From Clostridium cadaveris (GTDB lineage: Bacteria; Bacillota; Clostridia; Clostridiales; Clostridiaceae): a stretch of 64,000 nucleotides of DNA. The DNA lies in the NCBI RefSeq assembly GCF_020911725.1, contig NZ_CP076620.1, forward strand, positions 810,501 to 874,500, written 5' to 3'. The translations under genes and the position numbers were made by a program. Below the pieces are notes generated by a model. That model was not told the origin of the DNA. It did not search any database and saw nothing but the letters and a program-made list of their open reading frames with translations. Shown here in pieces: positions 37,933 through 46,616 of this stretch (its first letter is position 1; each line of letters begins with the position of its first letter).

Positions 37933-38463
37933 ATGATAAACTTTATTACAAATATAGATTTTAGTATTTTAGATTTTATTCAAAATCATTTAAGAAACGG
38001 TGTTTTAGATTGGCTTATGACAAAGATCTCTATGTTGGGAAATGCAGGAGTCATATGGATAGTTATTTCTATTGTTCTTCTATCTATAAAAAAATATAGA
38101 AAGTGTGGAATAACTTTAGTTATAGGATTACTGTTAGGACTTTTAATTGGAAATATTATTTTAAAGCCTCTTGTAGCAAGACCACGTCCTTGTTGGATTA
38201 ATAGTGATATAGCCCTGTTAATAGCTAGTCCGAAGGATTTCTCATTTCCATCAGGACATACACTTTCATCATTTATAGCTGCTATTATTTTACTTAAGGA
38301 AGATAAGAAATTTGGATATGTAGCAATGATTCTTGCAATTCTTATAGCTTTTTCGAGAATGTATTTGTATGTTCACTTTCCAAGCGACATTTTAGCAGGA
38401 GTTGTACTTGCAATTTTAATAGGATTTGCAGCTATAAGAATATCTCGTAAATTTATAAAATAA
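37933..38463 (+). CDS. PAP2-family membrane phosphatase
   Basis: A 176-residue membrane phosphatase. The three catalytic motifs are complete: KPLVARPRP, FPSGHTLSS and SRMYLYVHFPSDI. Six short hydrophobic segments. In Firmicutes this small form usually dephosphorylates undecaprenyl pyrophosphate (BcrC-like) or phosphatidylglycerol phosphate. Good ribosome site AGAGAGGAAG. It is followed by a strong terminator. Confidence 0.93.
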   Translation: MINFITNIDFSILDFIQNHLRNGVLDWLMTKISMLGNAGVIWIVISIVLLSIKKYRKCGITLVIGLLLGLLIGNIILKPLVARPRPCWINSDIALLIASPKDFSFPSGHTLSSFIAAIILLKEDKKFGYVAMILAILIAFSRMYLYVHFPSDILAGVVLAILIGFAAIRISRKFIK

Positions 38464-38478
38464 TAGTATATTTAAAAT

Positions 38479-38526
38479 GAGTTTGATTGTTAATATTAGA
38501 TATTAATGATCAAACTCGTTTTTTTA
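38479..38526. terminator. Terminator after the PAP2 gene
   Basis: GAGTTTGAT..TTAATAT pairs with ATATTAA..ATCAAACTC around a 3-base loop, followed by GTTTTTTT. Confidence 0.92.
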
Positions 38527-38556
38527 TGTCATTTATATATATCTAAATAAGAACTG

Positions 38557-38714
38557 TGTTGAAAAATAATAAAAGTGTGTGAAAATAGATGAAAATATCA
38601 ACACACTGATGTTGAAAAATATAAGAAAACCTTTTATAAGTGTATTCTAATTAAATACTCTGCTTTAAAAAATTAATAAAATTATAAATTAATATGAAAA
38701 AATGTTGAAAAATA
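38557..38714. repeat. Three identical 12-mers upstream of a sigma-54 promoter
   Basis: TGTTGAAAAATA occurs exactly at 38557-38568, 38610-38621 and 38703-38714. Between the first two, GTGTGTGA and TCAACACAC add an inverted element. Bacterial enhancer-binding activators bind such upstream sites 80-200 bp before sigma-54 promoters; the last copy lies 25 bp before the -24 element. They are candidate sites for the LevR-like activator encoded at 46668-48257. Confidence 0.65.
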
Positions 38715-38738
38715 TAGATTTATACATACAATTATAAG

Positions 38739-38755
38739 TTGGCATGACATTTGCT
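38739..38755 (+). promoter_or_regulatory. Sigma-54 promoter of the PTS-peptidase operon
   Basis: TTGGCATGACATTTGCT matches the -24/-12 consensus with GG and GC exactly 10 bp apart. It precedes the RDD, PTS, GrdB-like and peptidase genes. The same element occurs at 48472-48488. Confidence 0.88.
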
Positions 38756-38836
38756 AATATAATAAAGTGTAAATTAAGTAAAAATGCAATAAGGTATAAA
38801 TTTAAATTACACTTCAAATAATAGGAGGAGATTACC

Positions 38837-39433
38837 ATTAAGAAAAATAAGAAAAATAAAGTTACAAAGCAGGTTGTAAGAGCAAAAGAATCTCAAAAGA
38901 AAACGATAAACATGAGAAGAGCTTTTGCATATGTATTGGATTGGTATTTGGCCTCTGTAGTTGCATCTATACCTGTATTGCTTATTTATGGTATGGAGAG
39001 TGGGAAAACAGGTTCTCCACAATCATTATCAGAAATGTCTCTTTCAAGTGGAATAACTGCGGGAATACTTGCTATTTTATTTGTAGCTATATACTATGTA
39101 GTGATTCCAACTAAAGTAAATAAGGGACAAACTTTAGGAAAAAGACTGCTTAGTATAAAGGTAGTGAATAATGATGGAAGTGATGTGAATCTTTTTACCA
39201 TGATAAAGCGTGAGCTATTAGGGGTTATGATTGTCGAAGGAGCTCTTGTTTGTAGCGGGGATTACTTTAGGCAAATAATTCATATGTTCACCAGCGACAA
39301 TATTTATGGGCTAATCATTAAATTAGGATTTGCCATATCGATAATTTCTATATTGATAATGTTAGTTTTAAAAGAAAAACGAATGATACATGATTTTATA
39401 GGAAATACAAAAGTTATAGAAGTAGAAAAATAA
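38837..39433 (+). CDS. RDD-family membrane protein, probable ATT start
   Basis: The RDD domain (FAYVLDWYLASVVASIP at its start, KGQTLGKRLLSIKVVN in the middle, RMIHDFIGNTKVIEVEK at the end) has three or four helices. The first ATG is at 38912, but no ribosome site precedes it. An AGGAGGAG at 38823-38830 lies 6 bp before an in-frame ATT at 38837, which would add 25 mostly basic residues (IKKNKKNKVTKQVVRAKES). I take the ATT as start, with 38912 as alternative. First gene after the sigma-54 promoter. RDD proteins have been linked to ion or solute transport, but no role is assigned here. Confidence 0.75.
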   Translation: MKKNKKNKVTKQVVRAKESQKKTINMRRAFAYVLDWYLASVVASIPVLLIYGMESGKTGSPQSLSEMSLSSGITAGILAILFVAIYYVVIPTKVNKGQTLGKRLLSIKVVNNDGSDVNLFTMIKRELLGVMIVEGALVCSGDYFRQIIHMFTSDNIYGLIIKLGFAISIISILIMLVLKEKRMIHDFIGNTKVIEVEK

Positions 39434-39497
39434 ATAAAATGATAATAATAAATTAAATTATAAATTTATTAATAAAATTTTTAATGAGGTGAAAAGC

Positions 39498-39821
39498 ATG
39501 AAAAAAATTTATTTATTTTGTAGTCAAGGGATGTCTACAAGTTTATTAGCAAGTAAAATGCAAAAAGTGGCAGATACTCATAACTTACCAGTGGAAGTTA
39601 AAGCTTTTCCACACGGAAAATTAGGTGAAATAGTTGAGACGTTACATCCAGACTGCATATTACTAGGACCACAAGTTAAATACTTATATGAAGAGACAGT
39701 ATCTCAATTTGGAAATTTAAATATTCCAATTCAAGTAATTGATTCAGCAGATTATGGTGTAATGGATGGGGAAAAAGTACTAAAAAAAGCTATTATGGCT
39801 ATAAAGAAAAATAAACAATAA
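39498..39821 (+). CDS. PTS IIB component, lactose/cellobiose family
   Basis: A 107-residue soluble IIB protein. Phospho-Cys is at residue 8 in YLFCSQGMSTSLLASKM, the typical P-loop of the Lac/Cel group. It takes phosphate from IIA (50207-50521) and passes it to the sugar during transport by IIC. ATG 39498 follows GAGGTG by 7 bp. The IIC gene follows after 27 bp. The usual substrates of this family are beta-glucosides, chitobiose and related disaccharides. Confidence 0.95.
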   Translation: MKKIYLFCSQGMSTSLLASKMQKVADTHNLPVEVKAFPHGKLGEIVETLHPDCILLGPQVKYLYEETVSQFGNLNIPIQVIDSADYGVMDGEKVLKKAIMAIKKNKQ

Positions 39822-39848
39822 TAACTAGAAAAAGAGGGGGACAAACGC

Positions 39849-41189
39849 ATGTTTTCAAAATTAGAAAAAGTTTTGATGCCTGTAGCAGATAAACTAGGAA
39901 AAAATAAGATACTGTGCGCGATTCGTGATGGTTTCTTAATAAGTACACCACTACTAATAGTAGGATCAATATTCTTACTAATAGCAAACTTCCCGATTGA
40001 AGGATGGTCGGAATTTTGGGCTAGATTCCTTGGAGAAGGATGGGAAACTTGGTTTACTAATGTATCAAGAGCAACATTCAATATAGTTGGTCTATTGACA
40101 GTTGTAGGTACTGGATATGCATATGCTAAAGAGCTAAAAGGAAATGCAATTCAAGGTGCCTGTGTAGCACTAGTTTCATTTGTAATATTGATGCCAACAA
40201 GACTTACTATGAAGGGTGCAGAGGGAACTTTAAGTGCACTAGGTTTTGAATATGTAGGTTCTAATGGTATATTCTTAGCACTTATAATATCATTATTCTC
40301 AGTATGGATATTCACTTGGGTTTATAAAAAAGGCTGGACAATTAAGATGCCAGATGGAGTTCCACCAGCAGTAGCAGATTCTTTCGCAGCTTTAATTCCA
40401 AGTGCTGTAGTTATGCTAATATTCTTCTTAATTAGAATATTATTTGAGTTCACTCCATACGAAACAGCACATAACTTTATATACACAGTATTACAAACTC
40501 CGCTAAAGGGTGCAGGTAATACATTAACAGCTCAACTTGTATATTCATTTGCTTGTACAGGATTCTGGTTCTTTGGAATTAATGGACCAGCAGTTGCTAA
40601 CTCAGTATTTGGACCAATAACAAAGGTATTAACAATAGAAAACTTAGAAGCTTTTGAAGCAGGACTAACATTACCAAACATATTTACAGATCCATTTTCT
40701 AACTTCTTTACAGGATTTGGCGGAGGCGGAAGTACTTTATCTCTAGTTATAGTAATGCTGCTTTTCTGTAAATCAAAAAGAATTACTCAGCTTGGTAAAT
40801 TATCAATAGTTCCAGGATTCTTTGGAATTAATGAGCCAATAATATTTGGATTACCAATAGTGTTAAACCCAATATTATTAATACCATTTATGGCAGTACC
40901 TGCAATAAATCTAGTACTTTCTACTTTAGCTACTCAAGCAGGAATCATACCTTATACAACAGGTGTAAGTTTACCATGGACAACGCCAATAGGATTCTCA
41001 GGATACTTATCCACAGGAAGTTGGATGGCAGGTTTATGGCAAATAGGATTACTATTACTTGGATGTTTAATATATTATCCATTCATAAAAATGCTAGATA
41101 AGCAATATTTAAAAGATGAAGAAGAAGCTCAAAACAATGCTTCAGAAGAAGATATCTCATTTGATGACTTATCCTTCGATGATCTTTAG
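39849..41189 (+). CDS. PTS IIC component, lactose/cellobiose family
   Basis: A 446-residue membrane permease of the CelB/ChbC type with about ten membrane segments. Family motifs are FFGINGPAVANSVFGP near residue 240, FGGGGSTLSLV near 295 and PGFFGINEPIIFGLPIVLNP near 325. The C-terminal tail is acidic. The GrdB-like gene starts 12 bp after it with an overlapping ribosome site (TAGGAGG), so they are tightly coupled. The substrate is not readable from sequence; regulon content suggests a GlcNAc-containing compound. Confidence 0.95.
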   Translation: MFSKLEKVLMPVADKLGKNKILCAIRDGFLISTPLLIVGSIFLLIANFPIEGWSEFWARFLGEGWETWFTNVSRATFNIVGLLTVVGTGYAYAKELKGNAIQGACVALVSFVILMPTRLTMKGAEGTLSALGFEYVGSNGIFLALIISLFSVWIFTWVYKKGWTIKMPDGVPPAVADSFAALIPSAVVMLIFFLIRILFEFTPYETAHNFIYTVLQTPLKGAGNTLTAQLVYSFACTGFWFFGINGPAVANSVFGPITKVLTIENLEAFEAGLTLPNIFTDPFSNFFTGFGGGGSTLSLVIVMLLFCKSKRITQLGKLSIVPGFFGINEPIIFGLPIVLNPILLIPFMAVPAINLVLSTLATQAGIIPYTTGVSLPWTTPIGFSGYLSTGSWMAGLWQIGLLLLGCLIYYPFIKMLDKQYLKDEEEAQNNASEEDISFDDLSFDDL

Positions 41190-41201
41190 GAGGTAATATT
41201 A

Positions 41202-41723
41202 ATGAAGGTTTTAATGATATTTGATCAAACCCAAGCAGGACTCGGGGGAAAGGAAAACCCCAACCTACCACTAGGTGGAAAAGGCATGGCTATAGGTTCA
41301 GCAAGTATGTTAGAATCATATCTTAAAGAAGTTGATGGGAAAGTAACTGCATGTCTATATTGCGGAGACGGATTCTTTAGAGAAAATACAGAAGAAGTTA
41401 AGATGAAGATGGTTGCAATGGTTAAGAAGATGAATCCAGATGTAGTTATATGCGGACCAGCTTTTAATTATGCAGGTTATGCAGAAATGTGTGCAGTGCT
41501 TGCCAATGAAATAAATAATAAAACTGATATTCCAGCTATAGCAGCTATGTCCAAAGAGTGTGAAAATGTAATTGCAAACTATAAAGATATAGTTAATATA
41601 GTAGAAATGCCTAAAAAAGGCGGAATAGGTTTAAGTGAGTCTTTAAGACACATATGTAAACTTGCGCAAAAGAAGGCAGCAAAAGAAGATGTAGCTGAAT
41701 ACACAAAAGAAATATGTTACTAA
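41202..41723 (+). CDS. Short GrdB-like protein (glycine/betaine reductase component B family)
   Basis: A 173-residue protein resembling the N-terminal part of the GrdB/PrdB-type reductase subunits: LYCGDGFFRENTEEV near residue 48, VVICGPAFNYAGYAEMCAVL near 83 and DIPAIAAMSKECEN near 115. Real GrdB is about 430 residues and carries a selenocysteine in the C-terminal half; that half is absent and there is no in-frame TGA near the end. Possible role: binding or reducing the amino-acid moiety of the imported compound. The true reaction is unknown. Located between PTS IIC and the peptidases. Confidence 0.8.
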   Translation: MKVLMIFDQTQAGLGGKENPNLPLGGKGMAIGSASMLESYLKEVDGKVTACLYCGDGFFRENTEEVKMKMVAMVKKMNPDVVICGPAFNYAGYAEMCAVLANEINNKTDIPAIAAMSKECENVIANYKDIVNIVEMPKKGGIGLSESLRHICKLAQKKAAKEDVAEYTKEICY

Positions 41724-41731
41724 AATAGAGA

Positions 41732-41756
41732 GGTAGTCTAATTTTATTAGACTACC
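41732..41756 (+). terminator. Intra-operon hairpin
   Basis: GGTAGTCTAAT and ATTAGACTACC form a perfect 11-bp stem with a TTT loop, followed by CTTTATAG. It lies in the 111-bp gap between the GrdB-like gene and the first peptidase gene. It may act as a partial terminator or processing site that lowers peptidase expression relative to the PTS. Confidence 0.5.
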
Positions 41757-41834
41757 CTTTATAGAATAACTATAATTTTTATATAAGATAAATTTTAAAA
41801 TATAAATCTTTATAGAAGTTTTAGGGGGGCAAGT

Positions 41835-42959
41835 ATGGAAAAGATATTGAACGATAACATAGAAAAATTTAAAGATCAAATGATAGGACATATCATAGAC
41901 GTGGTAAAGATACCAAGTATAGAAAGTGAAGCAAAAGAGAATGCTCCTTTTGGTGAAGAGGTAAATAGAGCTTTATTGAAGGCGTTAGAAATATCAGAGG
42001 ATCTAGGATTTAGAACTAGAAACATAGATGGATACATGGGATATGCACAGTTTGGAGAAGGAGATGACTATATAGGAGTAGTTGGACATCTTGATGTAGT
42101 ACCTACAGAGGATGGATGGATTAATTCTCCATTTAGCGGACATATAGAGGATGGACGAATTTATAGTAGAGGGGTTCTTGATAATAAAGGGCCTATAATG
42201 AGTGCATTATATGGATTATATGCTATAAAGGAATCTGGGTTAAAACTTTCAAAGCCAGTTCGTATTATATTTGGAACTGATGAGGAAAGCGGATTTGAAG
42301 ATTTAACATATTATTTGACTAAGGAAAAACCACCTATTATGGGATTTACACCAGACTGCAAATATCCTGTAGTTTATGGTGAAAGAGGAAGAGCGAAAAT
42401 AAGTATAAGTGTTGACATAGATAATGAAAATAGAGATGATGCTACAAAGGAATTCTTTAATTTTGTAAATAAATATTTTCTTTCAAGTAACTCTAATGGA
42501 GATAGATTAGGAATCAATTATAGCGACAAAGAATTTGGACTCATGCATATGAGAGGATACAAACTAAGTAGTAGTGCCAAAAGTTTAAGTTTTAGTTGTG
42601 CATTGAGTTATCCAGCGGTTGTTACTGTAGAAGAAATATTAAAGCAAATAAAAAGCAAATGTACTGAAAATATAAAAGTAACATTAGATCATAATTATAA
42701 TCCAGTAAGATTTGAAAAGGACTGTGATCTTGTAAAAGGGCTTCAGAAGGCATATGAAGAAGTAACAGGCTTAGATGGAACACCTGTAACAACTACAGGA
42801 GGGACTTATGCTAAAGCAATGCCTAATATAGTACCTTTTGGACCATCTTTTCCAGGACAAAAGGGAATTGCTCATAATCCTAATGAATACATGGACATAT
42901 GTGATCTAGAGATGAATGCAAAGATATATGCTCAAGCCATATATAACCTTGCAAAATAA
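41835..42959 (+). CDS. M20 dipeptidase, PepV-like but missing part of the lid domain
   Basis: A 374-residue zinc peptidase. Catalytic-domain ligands look intact: GHLDVVP (His, Asp), SRGVLDNKGP (Asp), GTDEESGFED (Glu pair), FTPDCKYP (Asp) and GIAHNPNEY (His). Compared with the full-length paralogue at 45205, about 85 residues are missing, including the lid segment with AAHGSTPQSGDNA that helps bind the substrate carboxylate. It may act on different or larger substrates, or as a partner subunit. AGGGGGG ribosome site. Followed by the M42 pair. Confidence 0.88.
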   Translation: MEKILNDNIEKFKDQMIGHIIDVVKIPSIESEAKENAPFGEEVNRALLKALEISEDLGFRTRNIDGYMGYAQFGEGDDYIGVVGHLDVVPTEDGWINSPFSGHIEDGRIYSRGVLDNKGPIMSALYGLYAIKESGLKLSKPVRIIFGTDEESGFEDLTYYLTKEKPPIMGFTPDCKYPVVYGERGRAKISISVDIDNENRDDATKEFFNFVNKYFLSSNSNGDRLGINYSDKEFGLMHMRGYKLSSSAKSLSFSCALSYPAVVTVEEILKQIKSKCTENIKVTLDHNYNPVRFEKDCDLVKGLQKAYEEVTGLDGTPVTTTGGTYAKAMPNIVPFGPSFPGQKGIAHNPNEYMDICDLEMNAKIYAQAIYNLAK

Positions 42960-42992
42960 ACAAGACTTCCATATAGAAAGAGGTAATTAAAC

Positions 42993-44063
42993 ATGAATTT
43001 AAATACAAATACACTAGAATTGATGAAAAAACTTACTCAAATATCAGCAGTTTCAGGAAATGAAGTTGGAGTTTCCAAACTTCTACAAAGCTATTATAAG
43101 AAATACACAGATGAAATAATTTTCGATAATCTAGGATCTGTTTTTGCAGTGAGACGATGTGGACTAGAAAATGCACCAAAGGTCTTAGTAAGTGGACATA
43201 TGGATGAAATAGGATTCTTGGTTCAGGATATAACAGAAAAAGGTTTAATAAAGATGCTTCCATTAGGATCTATATGCAATGAAGGATTAATTGGACAAAG
43301 GGTAAATATAGTAAATCGTAAAGGTGAAGAATTTAGAGGAATTATAATGTCTTCTTCTAAAGATGCTTCAAAGTTAGTTGATATTAAAAATCTAGTTGTC
43401 GATATGGGAATGTCAACAAAAGAAGAGGTTTTAAATTTAGGAATACAACTTGGAGATTCTATAGTTGTTGAAGGGGATTTTGAAATCTTAGCCGGTGGAA
43501 AGAGATTGCTTTCAAAGGCATGGAACAATAGATTTGGATGCGTAATGGGAATAGAAATTTTAGAAGCTCTAAAGGAAGAAAAACTTGAAGTAGATTTATA
43601 TGTTGGAGCCACAGTTCAGCATGAGGTAGGATTAAGAGGCGCTCAGACATCAACAAATTTAGTACAGCCTGATCTAGGAATAGTTCTGGACTGCCTTTCA
43701 GCTAATGATGTTACAGGAGAGAAAGATGGGGTTGGAAAGCTTGGTGAAGGTGTTCTTATAAACTATTATGATAAGTCAATGATGCCAAATAGAGCGTTAT
43801 TAAATTGTTTAGTAGAAACTTGTAAAGAAAAAAATATTAAGCATCAGTATTATTTTTCATTAGGAGATGGGGATAATGGTTGGATACATAAACTTTTAAG
43901 AGGATGTCCTACATTAACAGCTTGTATTTGTGCTAGAAATCTTCAGACAAATAGTGGAATCATAGATGCAAATGATTATGTTGCAGCAAAAGAAGCTGTT
44001 ATAAGTGTAATTAAATCTTTAAATGCAGAAAAAGTTGAAGCTTTTAAAGCTGAAAATAGATAG
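42993..44063 (+). CDS. M42-family peptidase paralogue with lost metal ligands
   Basis: A 356-residue protein of the glutamyl/deblocking aminopeptidase family. The first His is kept (SGHMDEIGF) and Asp is kept in VLDCLSAND. The bridging Asp is Asn178 (KAWNNRFG instead of KAWDDR), the catalytic Glu is His210 (TVQHEVGLRGA instead of QEEVG), and the final His of RYMHS is gone (NLQTNSG). It is probably not an active peptidase, unlike its intact neighbour at 44081. A regulatory or scaffolding role in a mixed M42 oligomer is a plausible inference. Confidence 0.88.
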   Translation: MNLNTNTLELMKKLTQISAVSGNEVGVSKLLQSYYKKYTDEIIFDNLGSVFAVRRCGLENAPKVLVSGHMDEIGFLVQDITEKGLIKMLPLGSICNEGLIGQRVNIVNRKGEEFRGIIMSSSKDASKLVDIKNLVVDMGMSTKEEVLNLGIQLGDSIVVEGDFEILAGGKRLLSKAWNNRFGCVMGIEILEALKEEKLEVDLYVGATVQHEVGLRGAQTSTNLVQPDLGIVLDCLSANDVTGEKDGVGKLGEGVLINYYDKSMMPNRALLNCLVETCKEKNIKHQYYFSLGDGDNGWIHKLLRGCPTLTACICARNLQTNSGIIDANDYVAAKEAVISVIKSLNAEKVEAFKAENR

Positions 44064-44080
44064 CATTAGGAGGATGACTT

Positions 44081-45184
44081 ATGATTACGAATAATATAGA
44101 GCCATATGGTGATGTGGATTTAAAGATGCTTCAAGAACTTACAGAAGCTGATGGGATTTCTGGCTGTGAAAAGGAAGTCAGCAGGGTTATGAAAAAGTAT
44201 TTAGAAAACTATGCTGATGAAATATCTTATGATAATTTGGGATCTATCATAGGGCTAAAAAAGGGAGAAGCTGATGGTCCAAGAATTATGATAGCCGGTC
44301 ATATGGATGAAGTAGGCTTTATGGTAAGAGATATAGATGATAATGGATATATAAAACTTATTCCCGTTGGCGGATGGTGGGGACATGTTCTTCCATCGCA
44401 AGCAATGGTTATAACTACAGAAGATGGCAGGAAAATAAAAGGAGTGATCGGAAGCAGGGCACCTCATGGAATGAATGCTGATGAAAAGAGTAAGGTAATA
44501 GTTCCTATGAACTTATTTATGGATTTAGGAGTAGAGAATAAGTCAGAGGTTGAAGCTCTAGGTGTAAAAATAGGTGATATGATAACTCCTGATACAAAAT
44601 TTGAAGTTATGAATAATCCAAACTACTTAATAGGTAAAGCCTGGGATGATAGAATAGGAGCAGCAGTAGCTATAGATGTTTTAAAGGAACTTAAAAAAAG
44701 TGCACATAAGGCAAATGTGTATGCTGTTGGTACTGTTCAAGAAGAAGTAGGCTTAAGAGGTGCGAGAACTGCTACCCACAATATAAAGCCAGATATAGCT
44801 TTTGCTTTAGATGTTACTACAGCAAAGGATACTCCTATGGATAAAGGAGATATAAAGCTTGGTGGAGGAGTTATATTAAGCATCTTAGATTCTTCAACTT
44901 TGGCAAACAATGGGCTTTTACAAAAGCTTGAAGAGATATGTGAAAGACTTGGATTAGATATAAATTATGATTGCATGGTAGCAGGAGGTACTGACGCTGG
45001 AAATATACATAAGACTTTTGAAGGTGTAATAACAATGACACTGTCAATACCAACTAGATACATGCATTCTCACAGGTTGGTTATACACCGCAAGGACTAT
45101 GTGCAGACAGTTAAAGCTATAGCAGAGTTTTGCAAAGTAATAGATAATAATATGTTAGATGAGATACAGAAGGTAAAGAGATAA
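44081..45184 (+). CDS. M42 glutamyl/deblocking aminopeptidase, intact
   Basis: A 367-residue binuclear zinc aminopeptidase. All family ligands are present: AGHMDEVGF, KAWDDRIGAA, TVQEEVGLRGA, FALDVTTAKD, and IPTRYMHSHRL. M42 enzymes usually form dodecameric tetrahedral shells and remove N-terminal residues of short peptides in the cytoplasm. It follows the degenerate paralogue by 17 bp and precedes the full-length PepV-like gene by 20 bp. GGAGGA upstream of the ATG. Confidence 0.94.
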   Translation: MITNNIEPYGDVDLKMLQELTEADGISGCEKEVSRVMKKYLENYADEISYDNLGSIIGLKKGEADGPRIMIAGHMDEVGFMVRDIDDNGYIKLIPVGGWWGHVLPSQAMVITTEDGRKIKGVIGSRAPHGMNADEKSKVIVPMNLFMDLGVENKSEVEALGVKIGDMITPDTKFEVMNNPNYLIGKAWDDRIGAAVAIDVLKELKKSAHKANVYAVGTVQEEVGLRGARTATHNIKPDIAFALDVTTAKDTPMDKGDIKLGGGVILSILDSSTLANNGLLQKLEEICERLGLDINYDCMVAGGTDAGNIHKTFEGVITMTLSIPTRYMHSHRLVIHRKDYVQTVKAIAEFCKVIDNNMLDEIQKVKR

Positions 45185-45204
45185 GTTTAAAAGGAGATAG
45201 GATT

Positions 45205-46587
45205 TTGGATTTTCTAAAGAATATAGATATAAACGGAGAATTTTTGGATGATTTAAAGATGATTTTAGAAAAGAAAACATTAAAAGGAGAAGCGGACTCT
45301 GAGAATCCATTTGGAAAAGATATGACAGAAGGATTGAAGTGTGCTCTTGAAATAGCGGAAAGATATGGCTTTACTACAAAAAATCTAGATAATTATGTAG
45401 GATATGCTGAGTATGGTTGTGGTGAAGAGTATGTTGGGGTGTTAGGACATCTTGATGTGGTTCCAGTAGGTGAAGGATGGAATTCAGATCCATTTATTCC
45501 TATAGTAAAGGATGGGAAAATATTTGGAAGAGGAACATCTGATGATAAAGGACCTATATTTGCATCATTATATGCTCTGAAGCTTATGAAGGAGAATGAA
45601 ATAAAACTTTCTAAAAAGGTAAGAATTATCTTTGGAACTAATGAAGAAACAGGTACTGAGGATATGGATTATTATTTACAGAAAGAGAAGCCTCCTATTG
45701 CAGGTTTTACGCCGGACGCAGAGTTTCCAATAGTGACTTCGGAAAAAGGAATACTGACATTCCAATTCCATAGAAGTTTCAAAGAAACTCAAGGAGATTA
45801 TAAGGTAGAATATATAAAAGGCGGAAAGAGGTCGAACATAGTTCCTGACTGCTGTAAGTGTAAGATATCTTATACTAATTCAGTGTTTTTGAAGTATTTT
45901 AAAGATGAAACGATAAAAGAAAGATATAAGATAGAAATAGAAAATGGCAACGGGTATTTGATAGTTGCAGCTGCAGGAGTGGCTGCTCATGGAAGTACGC
46001 CTCAGTCTGGTGATAATGCTATAAGCAATCTTTTATTATACTTAAATGAAGTTATGACTTTCAAAGACGATTTTACAAATTTCTTAAATGATTTTAATAA
46101 TGTAATAGCTAAAGAATATAATGGAAAGAAACTTGGAATTGATTTTCAAGATGAAGAATCAGGTAAACTTACTTTAAACCTTGGGATAATAGATGGTAAT
46201 GAAAAAGAGGTTTCCATGAGATTTAATGTGAGATATCCTGTAACAATTAAACTAGATGATATTTTAAGACATATAGACACAAGTTTAACTGGAACAGAAT
46301 TTCAATTTAAAATGGGACATCATAATGCTCCCCTTCATTTTCCTAAAGATCATGATTTAGTAAAATCTTTGAAAAAGGCTTATGAAGAAGCTACAGGTGA
46401 AGAAGCAAAGCTTTTAGCTATGGGGGGAGGAACCTATGCAAAACTTATGCCGAACACTGTTGCATTTGGACCACTATTTGAAGATGATGAAAATCTTGCT
46501 CACGAAGTAAATGAGTATATAAAGTTAGAAACCCTAAAGAAGTGTGTTGAGATATATGGAAGAGCTATATATGAATTAGCAAAATAA
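45205..46587 (+). CDS. pepV: M20 dipeptidase PepV-like, full length
   Basis: A 460-residue zinc dipeptidase of normal PepV length. Metal ligands: GHLDVVPVG, GRGTSDDKGP, GTNEETGTED, FTPDAEFP, and LAHEVNEY near the end. The lid domain carries GVAAHGSTPQSGDNA near residue 260, with the His that stabilises the transition state. It would cut dipeptides released by the aminopeptidases. TTG start with GGAG 8 bp before. Last gene of the sigma-54 operon; a bidirectional terminator follows. Confidence 0.93.
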   Translation: MDFLKNIDINGEFLDDLKMILEKKTLKGEADSENPFGKDMTEGLKCALEIAERYGFTTKNLDNYVGYAEYGCGEEYVGVLGHLDVVPVGEGWNSDPFIPIVKDGKIFGRGTSDDKGPIFASLYALKLMKENEIKLSKKVRIIFGTNEETGTEDMDYYLQKEKPPIAGFTPDAEFPIVTSEKGILTFQFHRSFKETQGDYKVEYIKGGKRSNIVPDCCKCKISYTNSVFLKYFKDETIKERYKIEIENGNGYLIVAAAGVAAHGSTPQSGDNAISNLLLYLNEVMTFKDDFTNFLNDFNNVIAKEYNGKKLGIDFQDEESGKLTLNLGIIDGNEKEVSMRFNVRYPVTIKLDDILRHIDTSLTGTEFQFKMGHHNAPLHFPKDHDLVKSLKKAYEEATGEEAKLLAMGGGTYAKLMPNTVAFGPLFEDDENLAHEVNEYIKLETLKKCVEIYGRAIYELAK

Positions 46588-46616
46588 ATATTTCATTAAG
46601 AGTGAAAAATTACATT

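Noticed and set aside
39498..41189. PTS IIB-IIC as a plain cellobiose system
   Set aside because: The family fits, but no phospho-beta-glucosidase is in either unit; the nearest catabolic enzymes are a GlcNAc-asparaginase and peptidases.
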